From: Candidatus Zhuqueibacterota bacterium
GTDB taxonomy: Bacteria > Zhuqueibacterota > Zhuqueibacteria > Zhuqueibacterales > Zhuqueibacteraceae
Direction: 5' to 3'
Length of the DNA stretch: 44,590 nucleotides
Assembly (NCBI GenBank): GCA_003576975.1
Contig: QEVD01000048.1
Span: 1-44,590, forward strand
In this document: in pieces, positions 1 through 11,001 of the stretch
Numbering within the stretch: the first letter of the stretch is position 1
How the letters are laid out: the number at the start of each line of letters is the position of its first letter
Notes under the pieces: model-generated
Told to the model about the DNA's origin: nothing
Databases searched by the model: none
The model's input: the letters and a program-made list of their open reading frames with translations, nothing else
Program-made: the position numbers and the translations under genes

Positions 1-1013
1 ACGGCTTCGGCGAGAAATTGCAGAACGAGCTGCTGCCGCATGCCGCCGACAACTTTGCGCACGCCGACTTCGCGGGCACGGTGCTGCGAGCGGGCGGTGG
101 CGAGATTCATGAAGTTGATGCAGGCAATGGCAATGATGAGAGCCGCAAGCGCCGCAAATAAATAACTGTAGGTCATCGCGCTCAACTCGCCTGGCTTATT
201 GTCGAAATCCGAGCGCAGGTGAATCTCGGCGAGTGGTTGCATGCTCAAAGAGAGCCCGGCAAATGCAGGCGGGCCGTTGCTGTAATGCTTCTTGACAAAT
301 TCGGGAAATTTGGCGGCGACATTGGCCGCAGAAGCTTTTTCATCCAACAAAACATAAGTAGGATAACTGAACATCCACCAATTGCTCAATTGCCGCGGCA
401 AAAGGTTGTTGAATGGAATGAGAAAATCCGGACGCACATGCGAGGTCGCGGGAATCTCCTGCAACACACCGGTGACTTGAAATTCGCGCTCGCCGCGTTC
501 GATCTGCAAAATTTTCCCAAGCGGATTTTCTGTGCCAAAATATTTTTTCGCGGCGGCGTGGCTCAAGACTACGGAATTAAGATTTTGCAGCGCAGTCGTT
601 GCGTCGCCTTGTTGCAGAAAAAAATCAAAAACCTCAAAAATGTTGGGATCGGCGTAATAAAACTCTTTCTCGTAAAATTGCTGATTTTGATATTTCACCG
701 GTGTACTGTTATAGGGCGATTGCAAACGCACGGCCAGACGAATCTCAGGAAACTCTTCCGCAAGCGCCGGCCCAATCGGTGCGGCCATCACCGAACCGGT
801 GTGCACGTTTCCCTCGCGAGACATGTGCATAATCATGCGATGAATGCGATCGGCCTTTTGATGAAAACGATCATAACTCAACTCGTGCCGAATAAACAAA
901 AGCATGAGCGCGCAACACGCCATCCCAACAGCGAGGCCCGCGATATTGATGAAGGCGTAACCTTTGTGCCGCAGCAGATTGCGCAGCGCGATTTTGAGGT
1001 AGTTTTTGAGCAC
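1..1013 (-). CDS. P1: MacB/FtsX-type ABC permease, 3' part outside window
   Basis: Partial gene: the N-terminal 337 codons are present and the reading frame is open to the window edge. The start is a GTG at 1013-1011, giving VLKNYLKIALRNLL, which aligns with the M(L/F)xNYLK start of the other copies; a GGAGA ribosome binding site lies just upstream. One membrane segment (about residues 20-42) is followed by ELSYDRFH, a periplasmic MacB-like domain with the PLAEIHLRS motif, then a second membrane segment (IACINFMNLATARS) and the cytoplasmic coupling motif REVGVRKVVGG. Its periplasmic domain most resembles P12 (FDNKPGELSAMTY here, FDDRAGELGSMTY in P12), although the two sit at opposite ends of the array. 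It is the last array gene visible, and more copies may follow outside the window. Substrate unknown. Confidence 0.9.
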   Translation of the reverse strand, partial: MLKNYLKIALRNLLRHKGYAFINIAGLAVGMACCALMLLFIRHELSYDRFHQKADRIHRMIMHMSREGNVHTGSVMAAPIGPALAEEFPEIRLAVRLQSPYNSTPVKYQNQQFYEKEFYYADPNIFEVFDFFLQQGDATTALQNLNSVVLSHAAAKKYFGTENPLGKILQIERGEREFQVTGVLQEIPATSHVRPDFLIPFNNLLPRQLSNWWMFSYPTYVLLDEKASAANVAAKFPEFVKKHYSNGPPAFAGLSLSMQPLAEIHLRSDFDNKPGELSAMTYSYLFAALAALIIAIACINFMNLATARSQHRAREVGVRKVVGGMRQQLVLQFLAEA

Positions 1014-1020
1014 AGTTTCT

Positions 1021-1097
1021 CCATTTCGGATTTGGAATTGCGGATTTCGGATGCTTGATTTGCTCTTTTTTCGCAATCCGAAATCCACAATCCGCAA
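1021..1097 (-). repeat. Heptamer inverted-repeat spacer P2/P1
   Basis: The spacer is filled by 7-bp-periodic sequence of the GGATTTC/GGATTGC type. Arms at 1037-1052 and 1076-1091 pair over 16 positions with one G-U wobble, around a loop of about 23 nt. On the minus strand it begins at the P2 stop codon and ends at the GGAGA ribosome binding site of P1, so the spacer is essentially a hairpin plus a Shine-Dalgarno sequence. Confidence 0.8.
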
Positions 1098-3479
1098 TCA
1101 TTCATACCGCAGCGCTTCCACCGGATTTGCTAGTGCAGCTTTGAGGGCTTGCGCACTCACGGTGAGCAGCGCGATCAACAGCACCAATCCGCCCGCAAGC
1201 GCGAACAGTTGCCAATCAATCGTCGTGCGATAGGCGAAATCTTGCAGCCAGAGATTCATCGCAAACCAGGCGAATGGCCACGCCACGAAATTGGCAAGTG
1301 CGACCAGGCGCACAAATTCTTTCGAGAGCAGATTGAAGACATTGCCCACCGAAGCGCCCAGCACCTTGCGAATGCCGATCTCTTTGGTGCGCTCTTCCGC
1401 CGCATAAGAAGCCAGCGCAAAAATGCCCAAGGACGCAATGATGATCGCAATCACCGCAAAAATCGCAAAAAGCCTCGACTCTTTTTGCTCCTGCTGATAA
1501 AGTTGGAAAAACGTCTCATCGAGAAAAGTGAACTCGAAAGGATAGGCCGGTGAGATGGCTTCCCAATGCTTCTGCACGGCCGCCAGTGTCGTCTGAAGGT
1601 TCCTGGGATCGACCTTGAGCGCGAACACGTTGGCGAAGGGCCGCATCGAAATAAACAGCGGATCGATGGCTTCCTTCAAAGAAGAAAAATGAAAATCCCG
1701 CACCACGCCGACGACATGACAACGCGTGGTGTCGAACATTGTGCGGCGCATCTCTTTGTCAAGCGCTTCTTCATTGGTCCAGCCCAGCATTTTGACCGCG
1801 GCTTCATTCAGCAGCGCGGCCTGGGTTTTGTCCGTCGCGAAGTCGCGCGAAAAATTTCGGCCCGCGACGATCTCCAAGCCGAGCGTTTCGGCGTAATCAA
1901 AATCCGTGTACAACGTGCGGAGGCGGAAGTTTTCATCCTTGCCGGTAACGGTGAAAGACATCGCATCGTGAAATCCGCCTGGGTGCCCCGACATCGCCGA
2001 GGCTTTCACGATGCCGGCCTCCTGCCGCACGCGCTCGACAAACGTTTCCTGCTGCCGGCGCATCTCACTGTTGTTGATGGGAACGAGTAGAACTTGCTCG
2101 GCGCGAAAGCCGAGATCTTTTTGTCGCATGAACTCAAGCTGCTTGCCGACGAGCAATGTCGCGATGATCAACACCGCAGAAATGCTGAATTGAAAAACCA
2201 CCAGACCTTTGCGAACCAGCACGTCGGTCGCCTGCTTCGAAAAGCGGCCCTTGAGCACGCGCGCCGGCAAAAATCCCGACAATAAAAAGGCTGGATAACT
2301 GCCTGCGAGCAACGCGACGATGAGTAGCAGGCTCAGCAAGGCTCCGGTCAGCAGCGGATCGGTGAAGCGGATTGCAAGATCAAGCCCAAAGGCGGCATTG
2401 AACCATGGCAGCAGTAGCTCGGCCGCGGCAATGGCGAGAATGATGGCAAGGCTCGTCATGAAAAACGATTCGCCGAGGAATTGCAGCATGAGGCGGCCGC
2501 GATGCGCGCCGAGTACTTTGCGCACGCCGATTTCACGGGCGCGGCGGCCGGCGCGGGCCGTGGTGAGGTTCATGTAGTTGATGCAGGCGATCGTGAGAAT
2601 GAACAAAGCCAGCGCGCCGAAAATATAAATCGCTTGCTTGTCGCCGTGCCGCACACCTTGTTCGTAGCGAATGTCTTTTTGAAAGTAAACGTCTGCCAGC
2701 GGTTGCAAAGTGAGATCGATACGCCGGCCGTTGCGTTTGAAATCCTCGCCGAGGTATTTGTCGATGAACGCCGACAACTGCGCCTCGACCCGTTGCGCTT
2801 CCTGAGGGTTGTCGATCAGCACGTAAGTCAGAAAACTGTTGCTCCACCAATTATTGAACCACATTTCGCGCTCGAAATTTTTCAGGGAGGCCACAAAATC
2901 AAAATTCAAATGCGTGCGGCCCTGCTTTTCGGCGAGCACGCCGGTGACGATGAAGTCATAGCGATCATCCAGGCGCAGGGTTTTGCCCAGCGGATCTTCC
3001 GCGCCGAAATATTTGCGCGCCATCGCCGCAGTTAAAACCACACCGCTCGGATTGGCGAGCGCGTTTGCAGGATCACCCTGCGCCAAAGGAAAAGAAAAAA
3101 ACTTGAAAAAGTTTTCATCGGCGAGGAAGAATTTCTTTTCCATGAAAGCATGATTCGCATACATGACTAAACCGTCGCTGGGCAGCACGCGCAGCGCATC
3201 ACGAATGCTTTCCGGCAAGTCATTCTTCAGCGCGGGTGCATACGGTCCGGAGGTGATGCCGATGAGATAGCCCTTTTCATTCACTTCCGATTTGCGCAGC
3301 ACGCGATAGATTTGCTCGCCCCGCACAAACGCCTTGTCATAACTCAGTTCAGCTTGCAGATAGAGCAGAATGAGCAAAGTGACGGCCAATCCCACTGCCA
3401 AACCAAAAACATTGATAAGTGAAAACAGCTTTTGCTTCTGCAACACGCGCAGCGTGGTTTGGAAGTAATTTTTAAACAT
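1098..3479 (-). CDS. P2: MacB/FtsX-type ABC permease
   Basis: Predicted inner-membrane permease of 793 residues. I start it at MFKNYFQTTL (3479), after GGAGAAGCC; the longer in-frame extension is just translated spacer repeat. It has a first half (membrane segment 22-42, periplasmic domain to about 285, membrane segments, coupling motif [11 protein letters not shown] at 315-325) and a second half beginning with the membrane segment at about 425-445 and ending with KEIGIRKVLGA at 699-709. The periplasmic motif seen as DIHLHS in most copies is the divergent DVYFQK here, and ERTKEIG replaces the usual QRTKEIG. The C-terminus is of the AWPFAWFAMN subtype and ends EALRYE. Function is assigned at family level only; it presumably uses the locus ATPase, since no nucleotide-binding domain is fused to it. 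Confidence 0.93.
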   Translation of the reverse strand: MFKNYFQTTLRVLQKQKLFSLINVFGLAVGLAVTLLILLYLQAELSYDKAFVRGEQIYRVLRKSEVNEKGYLIGITSGPYAPALKNDLPESIRDALRVLPSDGLVMYANHAFMEKKFFLADENFFKFFSFPLAQGDPANALANPSGVVLTAAMARKYFGAEDPLGKTLRLDDRYDFIVTGVLAEKQGRTHLNFDFVASLKNFEREMWFNNWWSNSFLTYVLIDNPQEAQRVEAQLSAFIDKYLGEDFKRNGRRIDLTLQPLADVYFQKDIRYEQGVRHGDKQAIYIFGALALFILTIACINYMNLTTARAGRRAREIGVRKVLGAHRGRLMLQFLGESFFMTSLAIILAIAAAELLLPWFNAAFGLDLAIRFTDPLLTGALLSLLLIVALLAGSYPAFLLSGFLPARVLKGRFSKQATDVLVRKGLVVFQFSISAVLIIATLLVGKQLEFMRQKDLGFRAEQVLLVPINNSEMRRQQETFVERVRQEAGIVKASAMSGHPGGFHDAMSFTVTGKDENFRLRTLYTDFDYAETLGLEIVAGRNFSRDFATDKTQAALLNEAAVKMLGWTNEEALDKEMRRTMFDTTRCHVVGVVRDFHFSSLKEAIDPLFISMRPFANVFALKVDPRNLQTTLAAVQKHWEAISPAYPFEFTFLDETFFQLYQQEQKESRLFAIFAVIAIIIASLGIFALASYAAEERTKEIGIRKVLGASVGNVFNLLSKEFVRLVALANFVAWPFAWFAMNLWLQDFAYRTTIDWQLFALAGGLVLLIALLTVSAQALKAALANPVEALRYE

Positions 3480-3484
3480 GGCTT

Positions 3485-3561
3485 CTCCGTTTCGGATTTC
3501 CAATTGCGGATGATGAATTGAAGCTTTTATTAAACCGCATTCCGAAATCCACCATCCGCAA
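3485..3561 (-). repeat. Heptamer inverted-repeat spacer P3/P2
   Basis: GGATTTC-type spacer between the P3 stop and P2. ATTGCGGATG and CATCCGCAAT on the minus strand form a perfect 10-bp stem, and further heptamers (TTTCGGA, TCCGAAA) allow alternative pairing. It ends in the P2 ribosome binding site GGAGA. Confidence 0.75.
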
Positions 3562-5958
3562 TCATTCGTACCGCAGCGCGTCGACGGGGTTCGCCAGCGC
3601 GGCCTTCAAAGCACGATAACCGATCGTCGCGCCGGCGATGATGAGAGTAACGGCGATCGTCATGGCAAACACGCCAAGGCCGACATCGATGCGATAGGCA
3701 AAATTCTCCAACCAGTTGTTCATCACGACGTAAGCCACCGGTGCGGCAACCGCAAAGGCAACCGCGATGAGCACGGCAAATTCTTTGGAGATCAAACCGA
3801 GAATATCAACGACGGTGGCGCCGAGCACTTTGCGCACGCCGATCTCCTTGGTGCGTTGCGCCGCCATGAACGCAATCAAACCGAGCAGGCCGATGCAGCC
3901 GATAAAGATTGCAATGCCGGCAAACGCGCGAAACAGTTGCGACATCTTCAGCTCTTCCTCATAAAAACCGGCCAGGCGTTCATCCAAAAACTCGTACCTA
4001 TACACAAACTCCGGAAAGGTTGCGCCCCAAATTTTCTCGATATGATCCAGAGCCGCTTTCATATTCGAGGCTTCGATTTTGAGACTGGCTTCATAATAAG
4101 CCCTGCGATTAGCGGCCAGTAGGCACGGCCGGATTTCTTCTTGCAACGGCCGCGTATGAAAGTCCTGCACCACGCCGACAATCGGCATGTACGGCCGCCG
4201 CCCCAGCTTGAACATCTTGCCGATGAGATCATGCGGCGTGTAGCCGATTTTTTTCGCAAAGGTTTCGTTAACCACCAGCTCCGAAATTGTGTCACTCGCA
4301 ACATAGCTGCGGCCCGCGACCAGCTTCAAGCCATAGGTCGGAATGTAATTCACATCGGCAAATTTCAAATCTGATGCGAAGGTTTCTTCCGGCCCGTTTA
4401 GCGTGTGACGCAAATTGGTGTCCCAGGTATTTCCAGAAGCGGCGCTGGAATAGCTGAACGAAACGTTGCGAATGTGGCTGTTCTGCAGCAACTGCGCGCG
4501 CAGCGTTTGCAGCTTCGCCGTCTCATTCACCGGCAAAGGCACCGTCACAATAGCCTGTTTGTCGAATCCCATCTCTTTATTGCGGAAATAATCCATCTGT
4601 GTGGTAACGATGAATGTGCCGATGATCAGCATCTGCGAGATGATAAACTGAAACACCACCAAGCCACGCCGCAAAAACAAACCGCCGGCGGCCGAAGTGT
4701 TTACCTTGCTCTTGAGCGCCAGCGCCGGCACGAAGCGTGATAAGACGAATGCCGGATAAAGCCCGGCGAGCAGGCTCACGGCAAGAATCAAAATAGATAA
4801 GAAAGAGAAAACAGATAAACTGCCTAGCAGATCAAGGCTGATCTTGAGCCGCAACATGTCATTCAATGCCGGCAATAACAGTTCGGCGAGCATGAAAGCG
4901 AGCGTCGCTGCGAGCAAGGTAATGGTAAAGGTTTCACCGAGGTATTGCATAATAAGCTGTGACCGAAATGCGCCCAGCACTTTGCGTACGCCCACTTCTT
5001 TCGCGCGATTGATCGCCTGGGCCGTCGCCATGTTGACGAAGTTGATGCACGCGGTAACGAGCAGAAAAACGCCAATCAGCCCGAGCGCCCACAGCGTTGT
5101 TTTGGAAGTCGCGCGCTGGCCGTAATTGCCGTAACGGCCGTCATAATGCACCTCGCTCAACGGCTGCACCTTGTGAACGCGTTTGTTCGCGTCTTTCGCA
5201 TTCGGATGATACTTTTCCTTGAAATCGACGAGCTGGCTTTCAAACTCGTGCGCCGTAAAATTGGGGGGCAAAACCACAAAGGTGTTGACATTCGAACTCA
5301 AATTGCCCCAAGCTTCCACATCCCAACCGGTTTGCGGCAGCGTTTTCCACGAGATTAGCACCGAAAAAGGGAAATCGGTGTGAATCGGAAAATTCTTGAC
5401 GACGCCGGTTACTTTCAAATCAATTTGATTATCCATCCGGATCGTCCGGTCCAGCGGGTCAGCGCTGGCAAAAAATTTTTTCGCAAACTCTTCCGTAAGC
5501 GCGACGCTATTTGGCTCGGCCAGGCTTTTCGGATCGCCGGCAATCCAGGGGAAATCAAAAATCTCAAAAAACTCGGGCTCGACAAAAGCTACCCGGTCAT
5601 TCTCTTGAAAACGGCGCACCCCTCCGTCGTCCTGGGTCATGGCAAAGAGGCCGCCATAGTTGCCATAGGCGACGGCAACTTTTTCCAGAGTCGGAAAATC
5701 CTGCCGCAAGGCCGCGGCCATCGGTATCGGAGATCCCATCGTTTCACTGATAATGTCGTTGATTTTTTCATCGGTCACGATACGATAAATGCGGTCGAAC
5801 TTGCCGTGGAAGCGGTCGAAACGCAGCTCGTATTGGATGATAAGAAAAATGAAGAGACAGCACGCCATACCCAGCGCCAGGCCGAACACGTTGATGGCGG
5901 TGTAATTTTTTTGGCGGCTGAGCTTGCGCAGCGTGGTGATGAGATAGTTTTTGAGCAT
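3562..5958 (-). CDS. P3: MacB/FtsX-type ABC permease
   Basis: Permease of 798 residues starting MLKNYLITTLRKLSRQ, directly after the spacer; upstream is GGAAAAATT, a weak ribosome binding site compared with its neighbours. The post-TM1 motif is ELRFDRFH instead of ELSYDRFH. First coupling motif [11 protein letters not shown], second [11 protein letters not shown] at 704-714. The first periplasmic domain carries PLSEVHYDG, one of the most divergent versions of the DIHL motif in the set. The second half has IVGVVQDFHTRPL. The C-terminus is the AAPVAY subtype, shared with P4 but not with P2 or P5-P9, and ends DALRYE. The last membrane region (AMTIAVTLIIAGATIGYRAL) departs from the usual ALLIALLTVSAQAI. 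Substrate unknown. Confidence 0.93.
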   Translation of the reverse strand: MLKNYLITTLRKLSRQKNYTAINVFGLALGMACCLFIFLIIQYELRFDRFHGKFDRIYRIVTDEKINDIISETMGSPIPMAAALRQDFPTLEKVAVAYGNYGGLFAMTQDDGGVRRFQENDRVAFVEPEFFEIFDFPWIAGDPKSLAEPNSVALTEEFAKKFFASADPLDRTIRMDNQIDLKVTGVVKNFPIHTDFPFSVLISWKTLPQTGWDVEAWGNLSSNVNTFVVLPPNFTAHEFESQLVDFKEKYHPNAKDANKRVHKVQPLSEVHYDGRYGNYGQRATSKTTLWALGLIGVFLLVTACINFVNMATAQAINRAKEVGVRKVLGAFRSQLIMQYLGETFTITLLAATLAFMLAELLLPALNDMLRLKISLDLLGSLSVFSFLSILILAVSLLAGLYPAFVLSRFVPALALKSKVNTSAAGGLFLRRGLVVFQFIISQMLIIGTFIVTTQMDYFRNKEMGFDKQAIVTVPLPVNETAKLQTLRAQLLQNSHIRNVSFSYSSAASGNTWDTNLRHTLNGPEETFASDLKFADVNYIPTYGLKLVAGRSYVASDTISELVVNETFAKKIGYTPHDLIGKMFKLGRRPYMPIVGVVQDFHTRPLQEEIRPCLLAANRRAYYEASLKIEASNMKAALDHIEKIWGATFPEFVYRYEFLDERLAGFYEEELKMSQLFRAFAGIAIFIGCIGLLGLIAFMAAQRTKEIGVRKVLGATVVDILGLISKEFAVLIAVAFAVAAPVAYVVMNNWLENFAYRIDVGLGVFAMTIAVTLIIAGATIGYRALKAALANPVDALRYE

Positions 5959-5965
5959 AATTTTT

Positions 5966-6041
5966 CCATTTCGGATTTGGGATTGCGGACTGCAGAGGCT
6001 TCATTGTCTAAAGACCGCCATCCGAAATTCACAATCCGCCA
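5966..6041 (-). repeat. Heptamer inverted-repeat spacer P4/P3
   Basis: GGATTTG/GGATTGC-type heptamers on one side and CCGAAATTCACAATCCGCC on the other, complementary across a short loop. The repeat begins at the P4 stop codon. The P3-proximal end reads GGAAAAATT, so the ribosome binding site is weaker than in the other spacers. Confidence 0.75.
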
Positions 6042-8471
6042 TCATTCATACCGCAGCGCCTCCACCGGATTCGTCAGCGCGGCTTTGATGGCCTGGTAGC
6101 TGACTGTCAGCCACGCGATCAACAGGGCCAACACGCCGGCGAGCACGAAAATAATCGGATTCAAATCCGTGCGATAGGCAAAATCTTGCAGCCATTTGTT
6201 CATGGCAAAATATGCGACCGGCGCGGCGAGGGCGAAGGCGATGGCCACGAGTTTGGTGAAATCTTTCGACAGCAGCAGAATGATTTGTTGCACGGAAGCG
6301 CCGAGCACTTTGCGCACACCGATCTCTTTGGTGCGCTGCTCGGCGATGAAGGAGGCCAGCCCAAACAAACCCAGGCAGGCGATAAGAATGGCGAGAATCG
6401 TAAAACCACCGAAAATTCTGCTCTGGCGCTCCTCGTTTCGGAAGAGACGGCCAAAATCTTCATCCAGAAAAAAATAGCGGAAGGGATAACCCGGTTCGAA
6501 CGCCTGCCACTTATCTTGCAGAAAGGCGATGGTCGACGGAATATTTTCGGGGCGGATACGCGCGACGACATTGGCAAACTCACGCGGCACGATGCTCATC
6601 ACCAGCGGCTTGATTTCCCGATGCAGCGATTCGATGTGAAAATCCTTGACCACGCCAATGATGGTGCGAACGTCGCTCTGCTCGGGCGTCGTGCCAATTT
6701 CTGTAAGCGTTTTGCCGAGGGCGCTTTCCGGCGTCATGCCCATGAGCCGCGCTGCCGTTTCGTTGATGATGCAGGCTTCCGAGGTGTCGCTGACGAACTC
6801 GCGCGCAAAGGCGCGGCCTGCAACCATTTCAATCTCCAGCGTGCTCAACAAATCCACGCTTCCCCGAAAAATTTGCAGCGGATAAACCACTTCTTCCGGC
6901 GCGCCCTCGGGCCGAAAGGCGGTGTCGTTGTCAAGGCGGCCAGGCACGCCGCTCGCCGCCGCAACATCTACGAAGCTGGGATTCTGCAATAGCTGCTCAC
7001 GAAATGATTCATAATTGCGCAAGCCGGTCGCGGTTTCAATCGGCAGCACCACTACTTGTTCTTTGGTGAAGCCGAGGCGTTTGTTGCGCATGTAATCGAG
7101 CTGTTTGAAAACCACGCCGGTGCCGATGAGCAGAATGATGGAAATCGCAAACTGCAAAACCACCAGCGTGCTGCGCAACCACGAGCTTTTCGCGCCGGCT
7201 TTCAAACTGCCCTTCAACACGGCGATCGGTTGAAAAGAGGAAAGCACCAAAGCAGGATAGACGCCGGCGAGCAAACCTGTAATCAGTGCGACGATGGCGA
7301 GGCTCGTTACAAAGCCGGCATTGGCAAAAACGTACACTGGCAATTCCTTGTCCGCAAGACGATTGAACGCCGGCAGCAGCAACTCGATGAGCAAGAGCGC
7401 AATGAGCAGCGCCAGAAACGCCAGCAACACGGATTCGCTGAGAAATTGCTTAACGAGCTGCAAGCGCACGGAGCCGAGCACTTTGCGCATGCCAACTTCT
7501 TTAGCGCGATTGGCGGAGCGCGCCGTCGCCAGGTTCATGAAGTTGATGCCCGCGATCAGCAGAATGAAGAGCGCAATTGCGGTGAGAATGTAGAGATAAT
7601 TGATGTCGCTGGTCGCACCGATTTGATTCTCGACGCGGGAATGGAGATAAATGTCCGGAACGGCTTCGAGAAAATATCCCCACTTGGCGCCAGCGGCGAT
7701 GGCTTGGTCATAAGATTGTCCGAGCACGGCTTCGATCTGCGGCGCCACGTATTTCCTGACCAGGCCGGGGAATTTGGCTTCGAGTTGGGCGGGTGAAGCG
7801 CTTTCTCGCAACAAAACGTAGGTATAATATGAATTGCTGATCCAGCGCGGGTTTTCGCTCTGCGGCCGCGAGTTGAGCGAAACCAGCATATCGAAGCGCA
7901 GATGCGAGTTGGCCGGCGGATTTTTCAGCACGCCGGTGACTTTGTAATCGGCGCGATTATCGTAGCGTAGCACTTTGCCGAGCGCTGGCTCACTGCCGAA
8001 ATATTTTTCAGCCATCGCTTCGGTGATAACGATGCTGTTCGGCTCCGCCAGCGCGGTGTTCGCCTCGCCTTGCACGAGCGGAAAGCTGAACATGCTCAAG
8101 ACCCTGCCATCCGCATAGATCAGGTTGTCTTCATAAAAACGCTTCTCGCCATGACTCACCAACACACGATTCACCGGCCAAAAGCGGCCAGCGTTTTCCA
8201 CCTCGGGAAGTTCCCGCACCAGCGTCGCGGCCATCGGTGCGGATGTCGTGGCGGATTTGACAAAACGCCCGCCGATGCCCGCGTCCAGCGCGACGCGATA
8301 AAGCCGATCAGCATGTTGATGAAAGCGATCGTAGCTCGATTCGTGCTGCACATACAGCATGATGAGCGCGCAGCACGCCATGCCGATCGCCAGGCCGGCA
8401 ATGTTGATGACCGAATAGCCCTTGTGTTTGCGCAGATTTCTAAAGGCAATTTTGAGATAGTTTTTGAACAT
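6042..8471 (-). CDS. P4: MacB/FtsX-type ABC permease
   Basis: Permease of 809 residues. The frame is open 28 codons further upstream, but that stretch is translated heptamer repeat (IRSPQSQIRN), so I start at MFKNYLKIAFRNL after GGAGATGCT. First membrane segment (INIAGLAIGMACCALIMLYV) is followed by HESSYDRFH, where most copies have ELSYDRFH. The periplasmic motif is PDIYLHS. Coupling motifs are KEVGMRKVLGS and [11 protein letters not shown] (715-725). The second periplasmic domain contains IIGVVKDFHIESL. The C-terminal subtype is AAPVAY, as in its neighbour P3, with [16 protein letters not shown] at the end. The two adjacent AAPVAY copies may be a local duplication. Substrate unknown. Confidence 0.93.
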   Translation of the reverse strand: MFKNYLKIAFRNLRKHKGYSVINIAGLAIGMACCALIMLYVQHESSYDRFHQHADRLYRVALDAGIGGRFVKSATTSAPMAATLVRELPEVENAGRFWPVNRVLVSHGEKRFYEDNLIYADGRVLSMFSFPLVQGEANTALAEPNSIVITEAMAEKYFGSEPALGKVLRYDNRADYKVTGVLKNPPANSHLRFDMLVSLNSRPQSENPRWISNSYYTYVLLRESASPAQLEAKFPGLVRKYVAPQIEAVLGQSYDQAIAAGAKWGYFLEAVPDIYLHSRVENQIGATSDINYLYILTAIALFILLIAGINFMNLATARSANRAKEVGMRKVLGSVRLQLVKQFLSESVLLAFLALLIALLLIELLLPAFNRLADKELPVYVFANAGFVTSLAIVALITGLLAGVYPALVLSSFQPIAVLKGSLKAGAKSSWLRSTLVVLQFAISIILLIGTGVVFKQLDYMRNKRLGFTKEQVVVLPIETATGLRNYESFREQLLQNPSFVDVAAASGVPGRLDNDTAFRPEGAPEEVVYPLQIFRGSVDLLSTLEIEMVAGRAFAREFVSDTSEACIINETAARLMGMTPESALGKTLTEIGTTPEQSDVRTIIGVVKDFHIESLHREIKPLVMSIVPREFANVVARIRPENIPSTIAFLQDKWQAFEPGYPFRYFFLDEDFGRLFRNEERQSRIFGGFTILAILIACLGLFGLASFIAEQRTKEIGVRKVLGASVQQIILLLSKDFTKLVAIAFALAAPVAYFAMNKWLQDFAYRTDLNPIIFVLAGVLALLIAWLTVSYQAIKAALTNPVEALRYE

Positions 8472-8474
8472 AGC

Positions 8475-8555
8475 ATCTCCATTTCGGATTTGGGATTGTG
8501 GGCTTCGGATGCCTGACTGGATATTATTCCGCAATCCGAAATCCCCAATCCGCAA
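8475..8555 (-). repeat. Heptamer inverted-repeat spacer P5/P4
   Basis: TTTCGGATTTGGGATTGTGG on one side and CAATCCGAAATCCCCAATCC on the other (plus strand) give a long imperfect stem. The repeat starts at the P5 stop codon and ends in the P4 ribosome binding site (GGAGATGCT). Confidence 0.78.

Positions 8556-11001
<2,446 letters not shown>

Noticed and set aside
8472-8555. 28-codon N-terminal extension of P4, and similar extensions of P2 and P9
   Set aside because: The extensions translate the heptamer repeats and lie upstream of good ribosome binding sites; alignment of all copies supports the internal starts.
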